Below are positions 1 to 9,355 of a stretch of DNA of 64,000 bases, in pieces (within the stretch, counting starts at the first letter, position 1; the number at the start of each line of letters is the position of its first letter). The DNA is from Zygotorulaspora mrakii (Eukaryota > Ascomycota > Saccharomycetes > Saccharomycetales > Saccharomycetaceae). Location: assembly GCF_013402915.1 (NCBI RefSeq), contig NC_050722.1, positions 1,116,001-1,180,000 of the forward strand, given 5' to 3'. A program made the position numbers and the translations under genes. The notes below the pieces were generated by a model that was given only the letters and a program-made list of their open reading frames with translations, was not told the origin of the DNA and did no database searches.

Positions 1-53
1 TCGTCCTCTTCAGGCACCCTATTTTGGTTCAGAATCTCATCGACCTCATCCAT
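1..53 (-). CDS. SPT8: SPT8 N-terminus, SAGA subunit (partial, runs off the window)
   Basis: Only the first 17 codons are in the window, reading leftward from an ATG at 53-51. The peptide starts MDEVDEILNQNRV and then turns acidic, very like the start of S. cerevisiae Spt8, a WD-repeat subunit of the SAGA co-activator that helps place TBP. Position supports it: SPT8 (YLR055C) lies next to ERG3 (YLR056W) in S. cerevisiae with the same relative orientation. CAF16 lies between them here, as expected if two ancestral tracks are interleaved. The 196-bp gap to CAF16 would be a shared divergent promoter. The call rests on a short peptide plus synteny. Confidence 0.8.
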   Translation of the reverse strand, partial: MDEVDEILNQNRVPEED

Positions 54-249
54 GGCAACTCCCTCGATGCACCAGCCGCTTTTGACCCTCTAAGTTTTAT
101 ACTTCTATCTGCTTTCTAAAATTCGACTTTTTCAAGTGTATTTTATCCAGATGGCGTTGGCGTCCATAGATGAAAAGCTGAAAATTAAGGTCGTAAGCAA
201 TTAAGTCAAGAAATCCAAAAGAATACCACAAGAGAGGAGCAACCCAAAC

Positions 250-1113
250 ATGTCCTTTGCCGTCGAAGTTTTAAACCTTACGTACCAGTTTCCAGGAAGC
301 GAGACGCCATCGTTGACCAACATCGACCTAAAGATACCGTGGAATACACGAACCCTGATCGTCGGTGCGAACGGAGCTGGTAAATCCACGTTGCTGAAAC
401 TCTTGAGCGGGAAGCATCTGTGCTTGAATGGGAAGATTCTCGTGAACGGCTCGGATCCATTCAGCCCCGTTCATTCCACCAAGGACGGCGAAGAGGAGTA
501 CTTGATAACTACGTATTTGGGTACCGAGTGGTGCCACATGAGCATCATCAATAGGGACATCGGCGTCGCCGAACTTCTGAACAGCATCGGCATGCCGCAT
601 TTCCAGCAACGTGGCGACACCCTCTGCGAGATCCTCGACGTCGATCTCAGCTGGAGAATGTTCAAGCTAAGTGACGGCCAGAAGCGCCGCGTGCAGCTCG
701 TCATGGGCTTGCTGAAGCCGTGGAAAGTCCTCCTGCTCGACGAAGTCACTGTCGACCTCGACGTCATTGCGAGGTCCAAGCTCCTTGGCTTCCTGCAGTG
801 GGAAACAAGAACAAGACAGTGCTCCGTGATATACGCAACCCATATCTTTGACGGCCTTTCCGAGTGGCCCGACCGCATCTGGCATCTGAAAGAGGGCTCC
901 ATGGTAGACCAGCTGGACTACCATCGTGACATCAAGTTTGTCGACTCCTCAGAAGCTACAGGAAACGGTTCAGTTACCTTCTCCCCCGATGGGCCTACTG
1001 TCCACATCTCCAAGGTCAAGAGTCTGCACCCATTGGCGCAATCCTGGCTACACGGAGACCCATCGGATCTCTCTCATCTGCTCATAAGTGATGTTGACCA
1101 GCCACTGTTGTAG
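250..1113 (+). CDS. CAF16: Caf16-type ABC ATPase, CCR4-NOT associated
   Basis: A 287-residue soluble protein with one ABC nucleotide-binding domain and no membrane segments. Walker A GANGAGKST is at residues 39-47, the signature LSDGQ at 140-144 and Walker B VLLLDE at 160-165. Length matches S. cerevisiae Caf16 (YFL028C, 289 aa), a non-transport ABC protein reported to associate with the CCR4-NOT complex and to touch the transcription machinery. It sits two genes before CAK1 (YFL029C), its direct neighbour in S. cerevisiae, with ERG3 in between. The ATG at 250 is the first in frame. Domain identity is certain; the precise role is inferred from orthology. Confidence 0.93.
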   Translation: MSFAVEVLNLTYQFPGSETPSLTNIDLKIPWNTRTLIVGANGAGKSTLLKLLSGKHLCLNGKILVNGSDPFSPVHSTKDGEEEYLITTYLGTEWCHMSIINRDIGVAELLNSIGMPHFQQRGDTLCEILDVDLSWRMFKLSDGQKRRVQLVMGLLKPWKVLLLDEVTVDLDVIARSKLLGFLQWETRTRQCSVIYATHIFDGLSEWPDRIWHLKEGSMVDQLDYHRDIKFVDSSEATGNGSVTFSPDGPTVHISKVKSLHPLAQSWLHGDPSDLSHLLISDVDQPLL

Positions 1114-1663
1114 CCTGCGACCGCACATCACTCAATCCCACATCCCATCACCAATAGCTATCGTTTTGTACAACAACTGTTTATCGTGTTTATCACCAAT
1201 CCGTCGTTCCTGTCGTTGTCCGGCTGCTCTGTCCGGAACGAGGTATCGGTCCCCAAACAGTCCGGACAGCTCGTTTGGAACAGTCCGGACGCTCCGGACA
1301 GTCCGGATCCTCGAACGTATCGCTCCTTTGGGAGAAATGACTGCCAATTGGCGCTACGAGTGTCCGGAGATGATCATTTCGCTGTTTTCGGCGATCTGTC
1401 GTTTCCGAAAAGCTTGTTGGTCGTTTAGTTATCCGGACAGCTCGTTTAGAGATTTGGTCGTTAACGCACCGAGAAAGTATTTAAAGAGGTGAAAGATCAT
1501 AAGATATGCGATAATTGCAAGAGCAGAGCAGTGTAAATCGTTGGTAGTTGCAGCAGTCTTCTAAGCGGGTTACTGGCGGTCATTGTGGTGGCGACAGAGT
1601 GTTAAGAGACAGAGTGTTAAGAGACGCGGCACGCAATAGGGAAACAGAGAAAGACAGATAAGG
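1114..1663 (+). promoter_or_regulatory. ERG3 upstream region with Upc2/AR1-like sites and a TCCGGA cluster
   Basis: This 550-bp spacer holds two exact copies of TCGTTTAG (1421-1428 and 1442-1449), which fit the AR1 anaerobic/sterol response consensus TCGTTYAG bound by Upc2. A near match, TCGTTTGG, is at 1271-1278. It also holds at least eight copies of a TGTCCGG/TCCGGA core between 1217 and 1440 (near 1217, 1230, 1261, 1284, 1293, 1302, 1361 and 1432), some tandem or palindromic. I do not recognise the factor for this second motif. Control of ERG3 by sterol or oxygen level is inferred from the AR1 sites and from known S. cerevisiae biology. Confidence 0.6.
1593..1622. repeat. 15-bp tandem duplication in the ERG3 leader
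   Basis: The unit gacagagtgttaaga occurs twice head to tail, about 40 to 70 bp before the ERG3 ATG. It is purine-rich and probably lies in the 5' leader. No function is suggested. Confidence 0.8.
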
Positions 1664-2764
1664 ATGGATTTAGTTTTAGAGGTTTGCGATAGGTACGTCT
1701 TCGATGAGGTTTACGCGAGGGTGTTGCCTGCGTCGATCACGTCTCATTTTTCGAACAATGCGCAGTCACTGCTGGGGTTGAACAGGGGGTTCAGCAATTC
1801 GACTTTCCTGGAGGAAAGCTTGCACAGTCTCAACAACTTGCCGCGGGTCAACAAGGATGTGTACGGGTACACGCCATATCTGGTGGATTTCACGCAGAGA
1901 ACGTTCGAGTCGTTGCTGCCACGTTACAACATGCTGAGAGAGTTTCTGTCGCTTTGGGCGATCGTTACCGTTTTCGGATGGTTGTTGTATCTGATTGCAG
2001 CTAGTTTGAGTTACGTGTTTGTGTTCGACAGAAGCATCTTCAACCACCCGCGTTACTTGAAGAACCAGATGTCGCTGGAGATCAAGATGGCGCTGAGTGC
2101 CATTCCCATCATGTCTGTGTTGACGGTACCTTGGTTTTTGATGGAATTGCACGGCCATTCCAGACTTTATATGGAAGTCGACTGGGAGAACCACGGATTG
2201 CGCAAAATATTTGTAGAGCTGGCTTCTTTCCTTTTCTTCACGGATTGCGGTGTTTACTTGGCTCACAGATGGCTGCATTGGCCACGGGTCTACAAGGCGC
2301 TTCACAAGCCACATCACAAATGGTTAGTTTGCACTCCTTTTGCTTCGCATGCATTCCACCCGGTCGACGGTTACTTGCAATCCATCTCATACCACGTTTA
2401 TCCAGTCGTAATGCCACTAAACAAAGTGTCTTATTTGATCTTGTTTACATTCGTTAATTTCTGGACAGTTATGATTCACGATGGCCAACATATGTACAAC
2501 AATGCTGTTGTCAACGGTACGGCTTGCCACACGGTTCATCATCTATATTTCAATTACAATTATGGTCAATTTACCACTCTCTGGGATAGACTAGGTGGCT
2601 CTTACCGTAGGCCAGAGGACGAGCTATTTGATCCTTCTTTGAGATCAAAGGCTACTATGGAAAAGCAGATCAAAGAATGTGAAAGATTCATCAAAATGAT
2701 GGATGATGAAGACGATTCTTATAGAGTCTATGGCACTGAGGAAAGATTGAAGAAAGTCAACTGA
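1664..2764 (+). CDS. ERG3: C-5 sterol desaturase
   Basis: A 366-residue ER membrane enzyme that introduces the C5-C6 double bond of episterol late in ergosterol synthesis, using O2 and cytochrome b5 electrons. The fatty-acid hydroxylase/sterol desaturase histidine boxes are clear: HRWLH at 201-205, HKPHH at 214-218 and HTVHH at 289-293. Hydrophobic segments lie near residues 97-120, 143-162, 183-200 and 250-270. Length is almost that of S. cerevisiae Erg3 (365 aa). The C-terminus is charged. Upstream AR1-like sites fit sterol and oxygen control. Its S. cerevisiae neighbours SPT8 and MNL2 are also in this window. Confidence 0.98.
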   Translation: MDLVLEVCDRYVFDEVYARVLPASITSHFSNNAQSLLGLNRGFSNSTFLEESLHSLNNLPRVNKDVYGYTPYLVDFTQRTFESLLPRYNMLREFLSLWAIVTVFGWLLYLIAASLSYVFVFDRSIFNHPRYLKNQMSLEIKMALSAIPIMSVLTVPWFLMELHGHSRLYMEVDWENHGLRKIFVELASFLFFTDCGVYLAHRWLHWPRVYKALHKPHHKWLVCTPFASHAFHPVDGYLQSISYHVYPVVMPLNKVSYLILFTFVNFWTVMIHDGQHMYNNAVVNGTACHTVHHLYFNYNYGQFTTLWDRLGGSYRRPEDELFDPSLRSKATMEKQIKECERFIKMMDDEDDSYRVYGTEERLKKVN

Positions 2765-3058
2765 GCGAGCTTTTTTATTTTCTATAGCTTGCTCCGTTTA
2801 TGTGCTCATGAACTCCTTTATGACGAAATAAATATAACGATGAATTCATCATTTTGAATGAAAGACTATATTTTGTTTTACCTTTTGCCTGCACCTTGTA
2901 TTTTTTTATTCTCACTCGAAATAGACTTTGTTCATCATTTAGTGTAGTTTTGTAGATTATTACGCTCAGATCATTATTTATAATATACACTCACAGGAAG
3001 AAAAAAGTTAGACATAGCACAGCGTAACAAGCAGTGTTTTGCAAGTTTCTGTGCCTAA

Positions 3059-4141
3059 ATGACAGCACTTTCGCAGCTGAACGCTAGTGAAAAGAAATTG
3101 TTGAAGTCGACTAGGCTAGCAACGATATATACTGCAGACACATATGCTATAAAGTCCGTTTCAAGGGATTTTACCATTGAACCACATAACCCGAATTTTG
3201 AACTTTCCGTACTTTTGAAACTATCGCCGAAATGCAATCCATATGTTATACAGCTTATAGATTGGAGATCTGTCGGGGATGACTTGGAGCTACTTTTTCC
3301 TTTATATCAAATGGATCTCCATGACTTCATGAGAAGAAAATATAAATCATCCCTCAACCCTTACTATACTATATCAGAAGGAACATCTTGCCATGCCGGT
3401 TTCAGAAACAGGTTTGATGTTGACAAACACGCCTTTAATTTTGTATCTCAATTGGCACATGGTTTAGACTTTTTGCACTCGAATGGGATAATTCACCGTG
3501 ATATCAAGCCACAAAATATTTTGATTGACCGGAAAAACGATTTGACTACTTTGGTCATAACAGATTTCGGAATTTCCTATGATTCTCAAAATTTGCAGCA
3601 GCTGAAAGTGGAACCACTTGATAAAAAGATCACAGATGTTTCTACATCAGTTTACAAAGCACCAGAACTTTTATTTGGTGTGAAAAATTATACTTATGCT
3701 ATAGACATATGGGCTTTGATGGTCTTGATCTCTCAATGGTTTCAAGAGAAGGCCGAGAATCCACATCACTCTATTCCTGCGATATTTGATGATGGATCCG
3801 GCTCTTTCAGTGATGGTGGCTCTGGTAGCGACATAAAACTCATAATTTCCATTTTTGACCAATTGGGAAGACCATCTATAGCCGAATGGCCTGAAGTGCA
3901 AAATTACGGTTCCTGTGACGCCTTATGTGGTATGTTCGGCTCTGATGGAGATAATAAATATATCTTAAATCAATCATACGAGGATCGGCTGAAACGACTC
4001 CATGCAATATTACCAAGATTAAGCGAAATTTCGAACAGTAAAGAACAATCTGCTCTCACGAATTGTATTCTTGGCATGTTATCTTTTGAATCATCGAGTC
4101 GTTGGAAAAGTATCGACATAATAAATGAATTATCCAGGTAA
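3059..4141 (+). CDS. CAK1: CDK-activating kinase Cak1
   Basis: A 360-residue divergent protein kinase, the monomeric kinase that phosphorylates the T-loop of Cdc28 and also activates Kin28 and Bur1-type CDKs. Visible motifs are AIK (lysine 32), HRDIKPQN at 146-153, DFG at 169-171 and YKAPELL in the activation segment. The glycine-rich loop is not recognisable, a known oddity of Cak1. Length is close to the S. cerevisiae protein (368 aa). The stop codon lies 9 bp from that of a small convergent gene. CAF16 upstream matches the YFL028/YFL029 order. AGX1, which follows CAK1 in S. cerevisiae, is not found here. Confidence 0.95.
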   Translation: MTALSQLNASEKKLLKSTRLATIYTADTYAIKSVSRDFTIEPHNPNFELSVLLKLSPKCNPYVIQLIDWRSVGDDLELLFPLYQMDLHDFMRRKYKSSLNPYYTISEGTSCHAGFRNRFDVDKHAFNFVSQLAHGLDFLHSNGIIHRDIKPQNILIDRKNDLTTLVITDFGISYDSQNLQQLKVEPLDKKITDVSTSVYKAPELLFGVKNYTYAIDIWALMVLISQWFQEKAENPHHSIPAIFDDGSGSFSDGGSGSDIKLIISIFDQLGRPSIAEWPEVQNYGSCDALCGMFGSDGDNKYILNQSYEDRLKRLHAILPRLSEISNSKEQSALTNCILGMLSFESSSRWKSIDIINELSR

Positions 4142-4150
4142 TTACCATTG

Positions 4151-4375
4151 TCATTTAATATTGCATTCCCTTTCTAGCTTTAAATACTCATTTAGTTTCT
4201 TTAAACGAGCCAATTCATTCTCCTGAATAATGCATTGTTTTTGCCAGTCCATACTATTCTCTTTTGATCTATCATGTCTATGTGGGGAGCCGTCTAATGT
4301 ACGTTTTTTATCCGCCGTGGAGCCTGGGTTGGAGCTGGGGGTCAAAGTGAGAGATCTTTTCTTCGAATTGTTCAT
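4151..4375 (-). CDS. Small hypothetical protein, 74 aa
   Basis: I do not recognise this protein. It is an ATG-initiated 74-codon frame filling the gap between convergent CAK1 and divergent MNL2. The N-terminal 45 residues are Ser/Pro/Lys-rich with several SP or TP sites and look disordered. Residues 45-74 are a charged, Leu-spaced segment that could form a short helix or coiled coil. It starts about 210 bp from the MNL2 ATG, so a divergent promoter is possible. It occupies the interval where synteny with YFL030W (AGX1) might be expected but has no resemblance to an aminotransferase. Composition favours a real gene, but a chance frame is not excluded. Confidence 0.45.
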   Translation of the reverse strand: MNNSKKRSLTLTPSSNPGSTADKKRTLDGSPHRHDRSKENSMDWQKQCIIQENELARLKKLNEYLKLERECNIK

Positions 4376-4585
4376 TGGAAATAAAAATAATTGGAAACAC
4401 CCTTGCTGATGTCAAGCACCTCTTCTCCTCTGTATTGCTTGTTTTCTTGTTTTATTATTATTCATGATTTTGAAGTGCACATCACTTCGAGCGGCGAATG
4501 CTAAACGTAGCGTATTGGCGTATTTTTAATAGAAATCTCGAACTTCTCATAAGATTTGAATTGTGAGTTCTGTAAGAAGGGCGAA

Positions 4586-6943
4586 ATGTCCCTCCCAAAG
4601 GCGCTGGGCTCGTCAATTCGAAGAATACGCTCGGTAATATTGTTAGCTTTGACCATATCCCTGCTGTTTTACTACACATTTCAAAATGAGATAAACATGC
4701 TCAATTCCTTCGCGGAGAATGAGTACATCCCATCGAACGTCTCTGACTTAACCGCTGACGAGCAAAGAGATATGACTGCTGATGAGAAGGATTTGATTAC
4801 TAATGTTGAGTCTAGCACGTCAGATCTTTCAAATCCCGATACTCTTAGAGAGAAGAACAGGTATTTCCCTTTGTTACTTCAAGATGCGTCCAATGATCCT
4901 TCTTTGCTGTTGGGAGCATCGAATAAACTTGACACATCCGCTTTATTCACATACAAGGAAAAATATCCAGTGCTTAATGAAGTATCTTTACCTCTCACGT
5001 TTTCTTACTTAGCCAACGACTACCCTAGAATTCAAACCAGCCAATACGAAACGGGTGATTTGCAGCGAAACGACCTTTTATCAAAAATACGACGCGTCTT
5101 CTCAAGCACCTGGGCCATAGATGTATTGCCAAGCACGATTTCTACTAGTATTAGTCACGAATGGCCTATTTTGTTGGTCGATTCTATGGATACATTATAC
5201 ATCATGCGCTTATTTGATGAGTTTGAGCAAGCCGTCAAAATTATATCAAACGTCAATTTCAAAATACCTCCTGAGTCGATTAAAGTCATAGATGTTCCAG
5301 ATTACGGGTCTAGATTATTGGGTGGCCTCATCTCAGCCTACGATCTATCACAAAATTCAATTCTCCTCACGAAAGCGATAGATGTAGCAGATTTTCTGTT
5401 GAGATCTTTTGACACACCTAATAGGATCCCCATTTTGAAATATGATTGGCGATCAAAGACAAGTAATAAGTTCCCGTATCAAAATTCCCATTCAGCTGGA
5501 CTGACAAGTTTGAGTCTGGAATTTCTCAGGCTTGCACAAATAACACGCTCTGGCAAATACTTTGATGCTACTGAAAAGATTTTTAGAACAATAGCCATGT
5601 CAAGCGACGAATTTGCTCTTCCACATATGCTTCCGCAGATTGTTGATGCTTCGGGGTGTACCTTGATTTCCAAGAAGGATGTCTTGTCAGGCAAGCACCT
5701 TCGTGACTCAAAAGGAATGAAAAGTATTGATCAAAATTTAAATTTTGTTCATTGTCATCAAACAGGTAAGCTACTCCGAACTGCTGCTGATAAGAAGGGG
5801 CACCAAGAAATTTTCGAGATGAAAGCCCAGGATCATTCTTTATATGGAAATTTGCTCAAATCACTGCATATTTTGAATGGAAATGATCTTATAGCGATGA
5901 AAGATGCCCATGTGGATGATAATAGAAAAGACTCGGCTACCAGAAACAATGGCGGCAGGCTGGAGAAAACCACAGAAAATAATTTGGATAAGGCTGCTGC
6001 AATCAAACAAATTGTCACCAGAGCAATGGATCAAATTAATGAGTACATGAGTTTCAACCCGCTCACCCCCCTTTCTGAAAACCTTACTTTCGTTTCATCT
6101 TTGAAGGCTATAATACACAAGGCGCCTGCTTCTCAGCAATTCAGCATAGAGATTATAAAAAGTTATGATATGCATCACGAGAGATGTTCATTAGCTGGCA
6201 CTTTGGGACTCGCCTCGAAGATTGCTGACTCCGGCAGCTACATCGAGATTGCAAAAAAGTTAACCTCAAGCTGCTTCGAGCTATTCCGGCTTTTCAAAGG
6301 TTCCTATGTTGAAGATTTATTGCTGGATCCTTGTGAAGCTCAACAATGCTTATTCAATGTACCTGAAAAGTTACACAGATTATCTCAGAACTATTACCAA
6401 GTAGAAGGATCAGGAAAAATTAAAAGTGGAGATAGAAAGACTATAACGACGGAAGAAGACATTGAGGGAGGAGATATAGAAAGGACTTTATGGTTTAGTG
6501 AAAGCCAAGGCCCTTCATTTCTTAATTTGAAATCAGATGACGTACAAGAAGAGACTCAAGAGTGGAAACAACACCCGTCAATGCCTCTTTGGGTGAATAA
6601 AATGGGAAAAACCAATATTCTCTCATCTACTCTCATTGAATCCGTATTTTATCTATATAGAATTACAGGAGAGACAAAATGGAGAAAAATTGGAGAAACT
6701 ATGTTCAAAAATACGCTGGAAAAATTACAAGCTTTGAACGCTGGAGCCAAAGGCGTATGGAAAGTAGAAGAAATGCATGAAGATCTTGAGGGAAAGTCCT
6801 TAAGTGAATGGTACTCACGGACACTGAAGTACTACTATTTGTTGTTCTCTAGTTCAGATGATTATACTTTGGATGATTATGTTTTTACATCAGGTGGGCA
6901 CTTATTGAAACGAGAGCCTAAATTAAAAGAAGTAACGAATTGA
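4586..6943 (+). CDS. MNL2: Mnl2-type ER alpha-mannosidase-like protein
   Basis: A type II membrane protein of the glycosyl hydrolase 47 family, 785 residues from the first ATG. An earlier in-frame TTG at 4556 is not a plausible start. One membrane anchor is at residues 15-32, followed by a lumenal region. GH47-like stretches include WPILLVDSMDTLYIM, PDYGSRLLGGLISAYDLS and the C-terminal YSRTLKYYYLLFSSSDDYTLDDYVF. S. cerevisiae Mnl2 (YLR057W, 849 aa) is a putative mannosidase linked to ER-associated degradation of glycoproteins. It follows ERG3 (YLR056W) and precedes SHM2 (YLR058C), as in S. cerevisiae. The middle is poorly conserved with a low-complexity insert near residues 440-480. Enzymatic activity is inferred. 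Confidence 0.9.
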   Translation: MSLPKALGSSIRRIRSVILLALTISLLFYYTFQNEINMLNSFAENEYIPSNVSDLTADEQRDMTADEKDLITNVESSTSDLSNPDTLREKNRYFPLLLQDASNDPSLLLGASNKLDTSALFTYKEKYPVLNEVSLPLTFSYLANDYPRIQTSQYETGDLQRNDLLSKIRRVFSSTWAIDVLPSTISTSISHEWPILLVDSMDTLYIMRLFDEFEQAVKIISNVNFKIPPESIKVIDVPDYGSRLLGGLISAYDLSQNSILLTKAIDVADFLLRSFDTPNRIPILKYDWRSKTSNKFPYQNSHSAGLTSLSLEFLRLAQITRSGKYFDATEKIFRTIAMSSDEFALPHMLPQIVDASGCTLISKKDVLSGKHLRDSKGMKSIDQNLNFVHCHQTGKLLRTAADKKGHQEIFEMKAQDHSLYGNLLKSLHILNGNDLIAMKDAHVDDNRKDSATRNNGGRLEKTTENNLDKAAAIKQIVTRAMDQINEYMSFNPLTPLSENLTFVSSLKAIIHKAPASQQFSIEIIKSYDMHHERCSLAGTLGLASKIADSGSYIEIAKKLTSSCFELFRLFKGSYVEDLLLDPCEAQQCLFNVPEKLHRLSQNYYQVEGSGKIKSGDRKTITTEEDIEGGDIERTLWFSESQGPSFLNLKSDDVQEETQEWKQHPSMPLWVNKMGKTNILSSTLIESVFYLYRITGETKWRKIGETMFKNTLEKLQALNAGAKGVWKVEEMHEDLEGKSLSEWYSRTLKYYYLLFSSSDDYTLDDYVFTSGGHLLKREPKLKEVTN

Positions 6944-7184
6944 CCTAATGTTGAAATTATGATAGATAGTGCATACATATGTATGTATTTGTGTATTAAT
7001 ATACGAGTCCTAAACCACGCATCGTATGATTACTATATTGACACCACAAAAATCTACTGATGACGGAAACAAAAACCAAAACCTGAATTCGTAAAGTAAT
7101 CGTAAAAATGTAAAAAGGATAGATGAATGAGATAATTTGTTGAAAATATTAATGAAATCCAGTCTCAAAAATGTTCAAGTGCCC

Positions 7185-8594
7185 TTACACTGGTAATGGG
7201 AATTCACCAGCCCAGTTGTAAATTTCTTGCTTCAAGTTTGTCAACTCTTCAGAACCTTCATCAATCTTGGCTTTAAAGTCCTTCAATCTGTTTGCCTCCT
7301 TTGGTAATGATTTTTGAGTGGCACCAGCGTACTTAACGGCCTTATCAATGTATTGAACAATTCTGTGGAAATCTTCTGCTCCCATACCTCTAGTAGACAT
7401 AGCTGGGGCACCAATACGAACACCACCCGGGACCAAAGCAGATTTATCGCCTGGAATAGAGTTTTTGTTTAAAGCGATATTGATATTTTCGCAAACGTAT
7501 TCAACACGAGCACCATCAACACCTTGTTCCCTCAATGACACAAGGACCATGTGAGAATCAGTACCATCAGAAACTAGTCTGTAACCCAATTTTTTGAATT
7601 CTTCTTCCAAAGCCTTTGCATTTTCTAAAACTTGCTGTTGATATTCTTTGAATTCTGGCGTGTTGGCTTGTTTCAAAGCGGTTGCTAAAGCTGAGATAGT
7701 GTGGTTATGTGGGCCACCTTGATGACCTGGGAAAACAGAAAAGTTGATAGGGTTTTCCAAATCGTAGATGACTTCTTTACCTGTCTTTGGATTGACGTTT
7801 CTAACACCTCTTCTGAAAAAGATCATAGCACCTCTTGGACCTCTTAAAGATTTGTGTGTGGTGGTAGTAACAATATCAGCGTACTCGAACGGAGATGGGA
7901 TGACACCAGCGGCAATCAAACCAGAAATATGAGCCATGTCAACCATCAAATAAGCACCGCACTTGTCGGCAATTTCTCTCATTCTCTTGTAATCTATCAA
8001 ACGACAGTAAGCAGAAGTACCAGCAACCAAGATTTTTGGTCTGTACAACAAAGCGTTCTTTTCCAAAGTGTCATAATCAATGATACCAGTAGCTGGGTCA
8101 ACTCTATATGGAAACGACTCAAAGTACGTGGAAACTGCGGAGATTTTTCTGTTCTCAGTAGCGTAACCATGGGATAAATGACCACCATCTGGCAAGTAGA
8201 GCCCCATCAATCTTTCATGTGGTTTCATTAAGGCTTGGTAAACTTGTAAATTGGCTGGGGAACCGGATAAAGTTTGAACATTCACGCCCCATCTATCTGG
8301 GGTAAGATTGAAGGCCTTCAACGCTCTCTTTTGACACAGCAATTCCATACGGTCGATGTGCTCGTTACCACCGTAATAACGAGCTCCTGGATAACCTTCA
8401 GAGTACTTGTTACACATTGGGGTTCCCAAAGCATCGAAAACAGAAGTAGAGGTAAAATTTTCCGAAGCAATCAAAACAATGGAGTGCTTTTGTCTATCAA
8501 TTTCATCCTTGATGATTTGTTCAACCTCAGGGTCACTTTCGCTCAAATGAGCAGAAACCATCTTCTTGTGGGCATCAGATAAGGCGTATGGCAT
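7185..8594 (-). CDS. SHM2: Cytosolic serine hydroxymethyltransferase
   Basis: A 469-residue PLP enzyme that interconverts serine plus tetrahydrofolate with glycine plus 5,10-methylene-tetrahydrofolate and supplies one-carbon units for purine, thymidylate and methionine synthesis. The PLP lysine is K248 in [24 protein letters not shown] (63-76) and [14 protein letters not shown] (217-230) are other hallmark stretches. There is no mitochondrial presequence, so it is Shm2 rather than Shm1. The length equals that of S. cerevisiae Shm2 (YLR058C). It is convergent with MNL2. The upstream region carries several TGACTC elements. Confidence 0.98.
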   Translation of the reverse strand: MPYALSDAHKKMVSAHLSESDPEVEQIIKDEIDRQKHSIVLIASENFTSTSVFDALGTPMCNKYSEGYPGARYYGGNEHIDRMELLCQKRALKAFNLTPDRWGVNVQTLSGSPANLQVYQALMKPHERLMGLYLPDGGHLSHGYATENRKISAVSTYFESFPYRVDPATGIIDYDTLEKNALLYRPKILVAGTSAYCRLIDYKRMREIADKCGAYLMVDMAHISGLIAAGVIPSPFEYADIVTTTTHKSLRGPRGAMIFFRRGVRNVNPKTGKEVIYDLENPINFSVFPGHQGGPHNHTISALATALKQANTPEFKEYQQQVLENAKALEEEFKKLGYRLVSDGTDSHMVLVSLREQGVDGARVEYVCENINIALNKNSIPGDKSALVPGGVRIGAPAMSTRGMGAEDFHRIVQYIDKAVKYAGATQKSLPKEANRLKDFKAKIDEGSEELTNLKQEIYNWAGEFPLPV

Positions 8595-9355
8595 TATAGA
8601 TCGTTACTTCGCGGGATTGGTTGTATTTGCTAATTCAATTGACAGCCAACTGCAGATTCGTCACTTCGAAGAGAGTTGAGCAGGATATATATATATTCTT
8701 CGTCTGATTCAATTCCTAAAAAATTAATTAAATTGTATAATTAATGAAATATGATTACGGGCAATGAAAGTTTTTTTTTCACGAGTCATTTGAAGAGAAA
8801 AAAATGGAAAAACTCCAGTCATCGTGCATCACAAAAAAAATAAGAATAAAAGTAATAAACAGGACAGCGCTTTTTGACTCTTGACGGTGACCTATAAAAT
8901 GACTTCTCACCTCTTTGATATATCTTGACTCCCACTCCCTCATACGGTCTCCAAGAGTCAGACAGGCTTTGGGGTAGTCATGACAATAGCTTGTGCGTCG
9001 ATCATAAATGAATCTTATACTTTGAAAACTACACAACTTTACGTAATAAAATAACAGCGAAGATCACCATCACTGTACGTGCTGGACCATGCGATCATAT
9101 CTCTTAATTCTTTGCAGAAAAGGGCAGACGTAACATAACTTAAACTTGAAAAGTCCTCGAACGTCGCAGCCGCAGTGCTACTATTTGCAAGGGCGCGCCA
9201 GTAAAGAGAACATGAAATCAGATTTAATACATCAACGTGTCCCTGGAATAGTGACAACATGGGTTCAGGCATTGAGCACTGATGGTGAGAAAAAAAAAAA
9301 AACAGAATCGTAACCCCTCCCATGAAAAAACCTTTGAAGTCTTAGAACATGTGTC
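8595..9355 (-). promoter_or_regulatory. SHM2 upstream region with four TGACTC elements; HAC1 3' UTR
   Basis: This 761-bp spacer separates SHM2 from HAC1, both read leftward. TGACTC, the core bound by Gcn4 and Bas1, occurs at 8875-8880 and 8926-8931, and as GAGTCA at 8783-8788 and 8955-8960. The copy at 8783 sits in ATGACTCGT, a good Gcn4-type site. In S. cerevisiae SHM2 belongs to the Bas1/Bas2 adenine regulon, so purine or general amino-acid control is a reasonable inference. A 12-bp A tract lies near 9290 in the likely HAC1 3' UTR. No gene is seen; leftward frames at 8779-9036 and 9039-9323 show no recognisable features. Confidence 0.5.
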
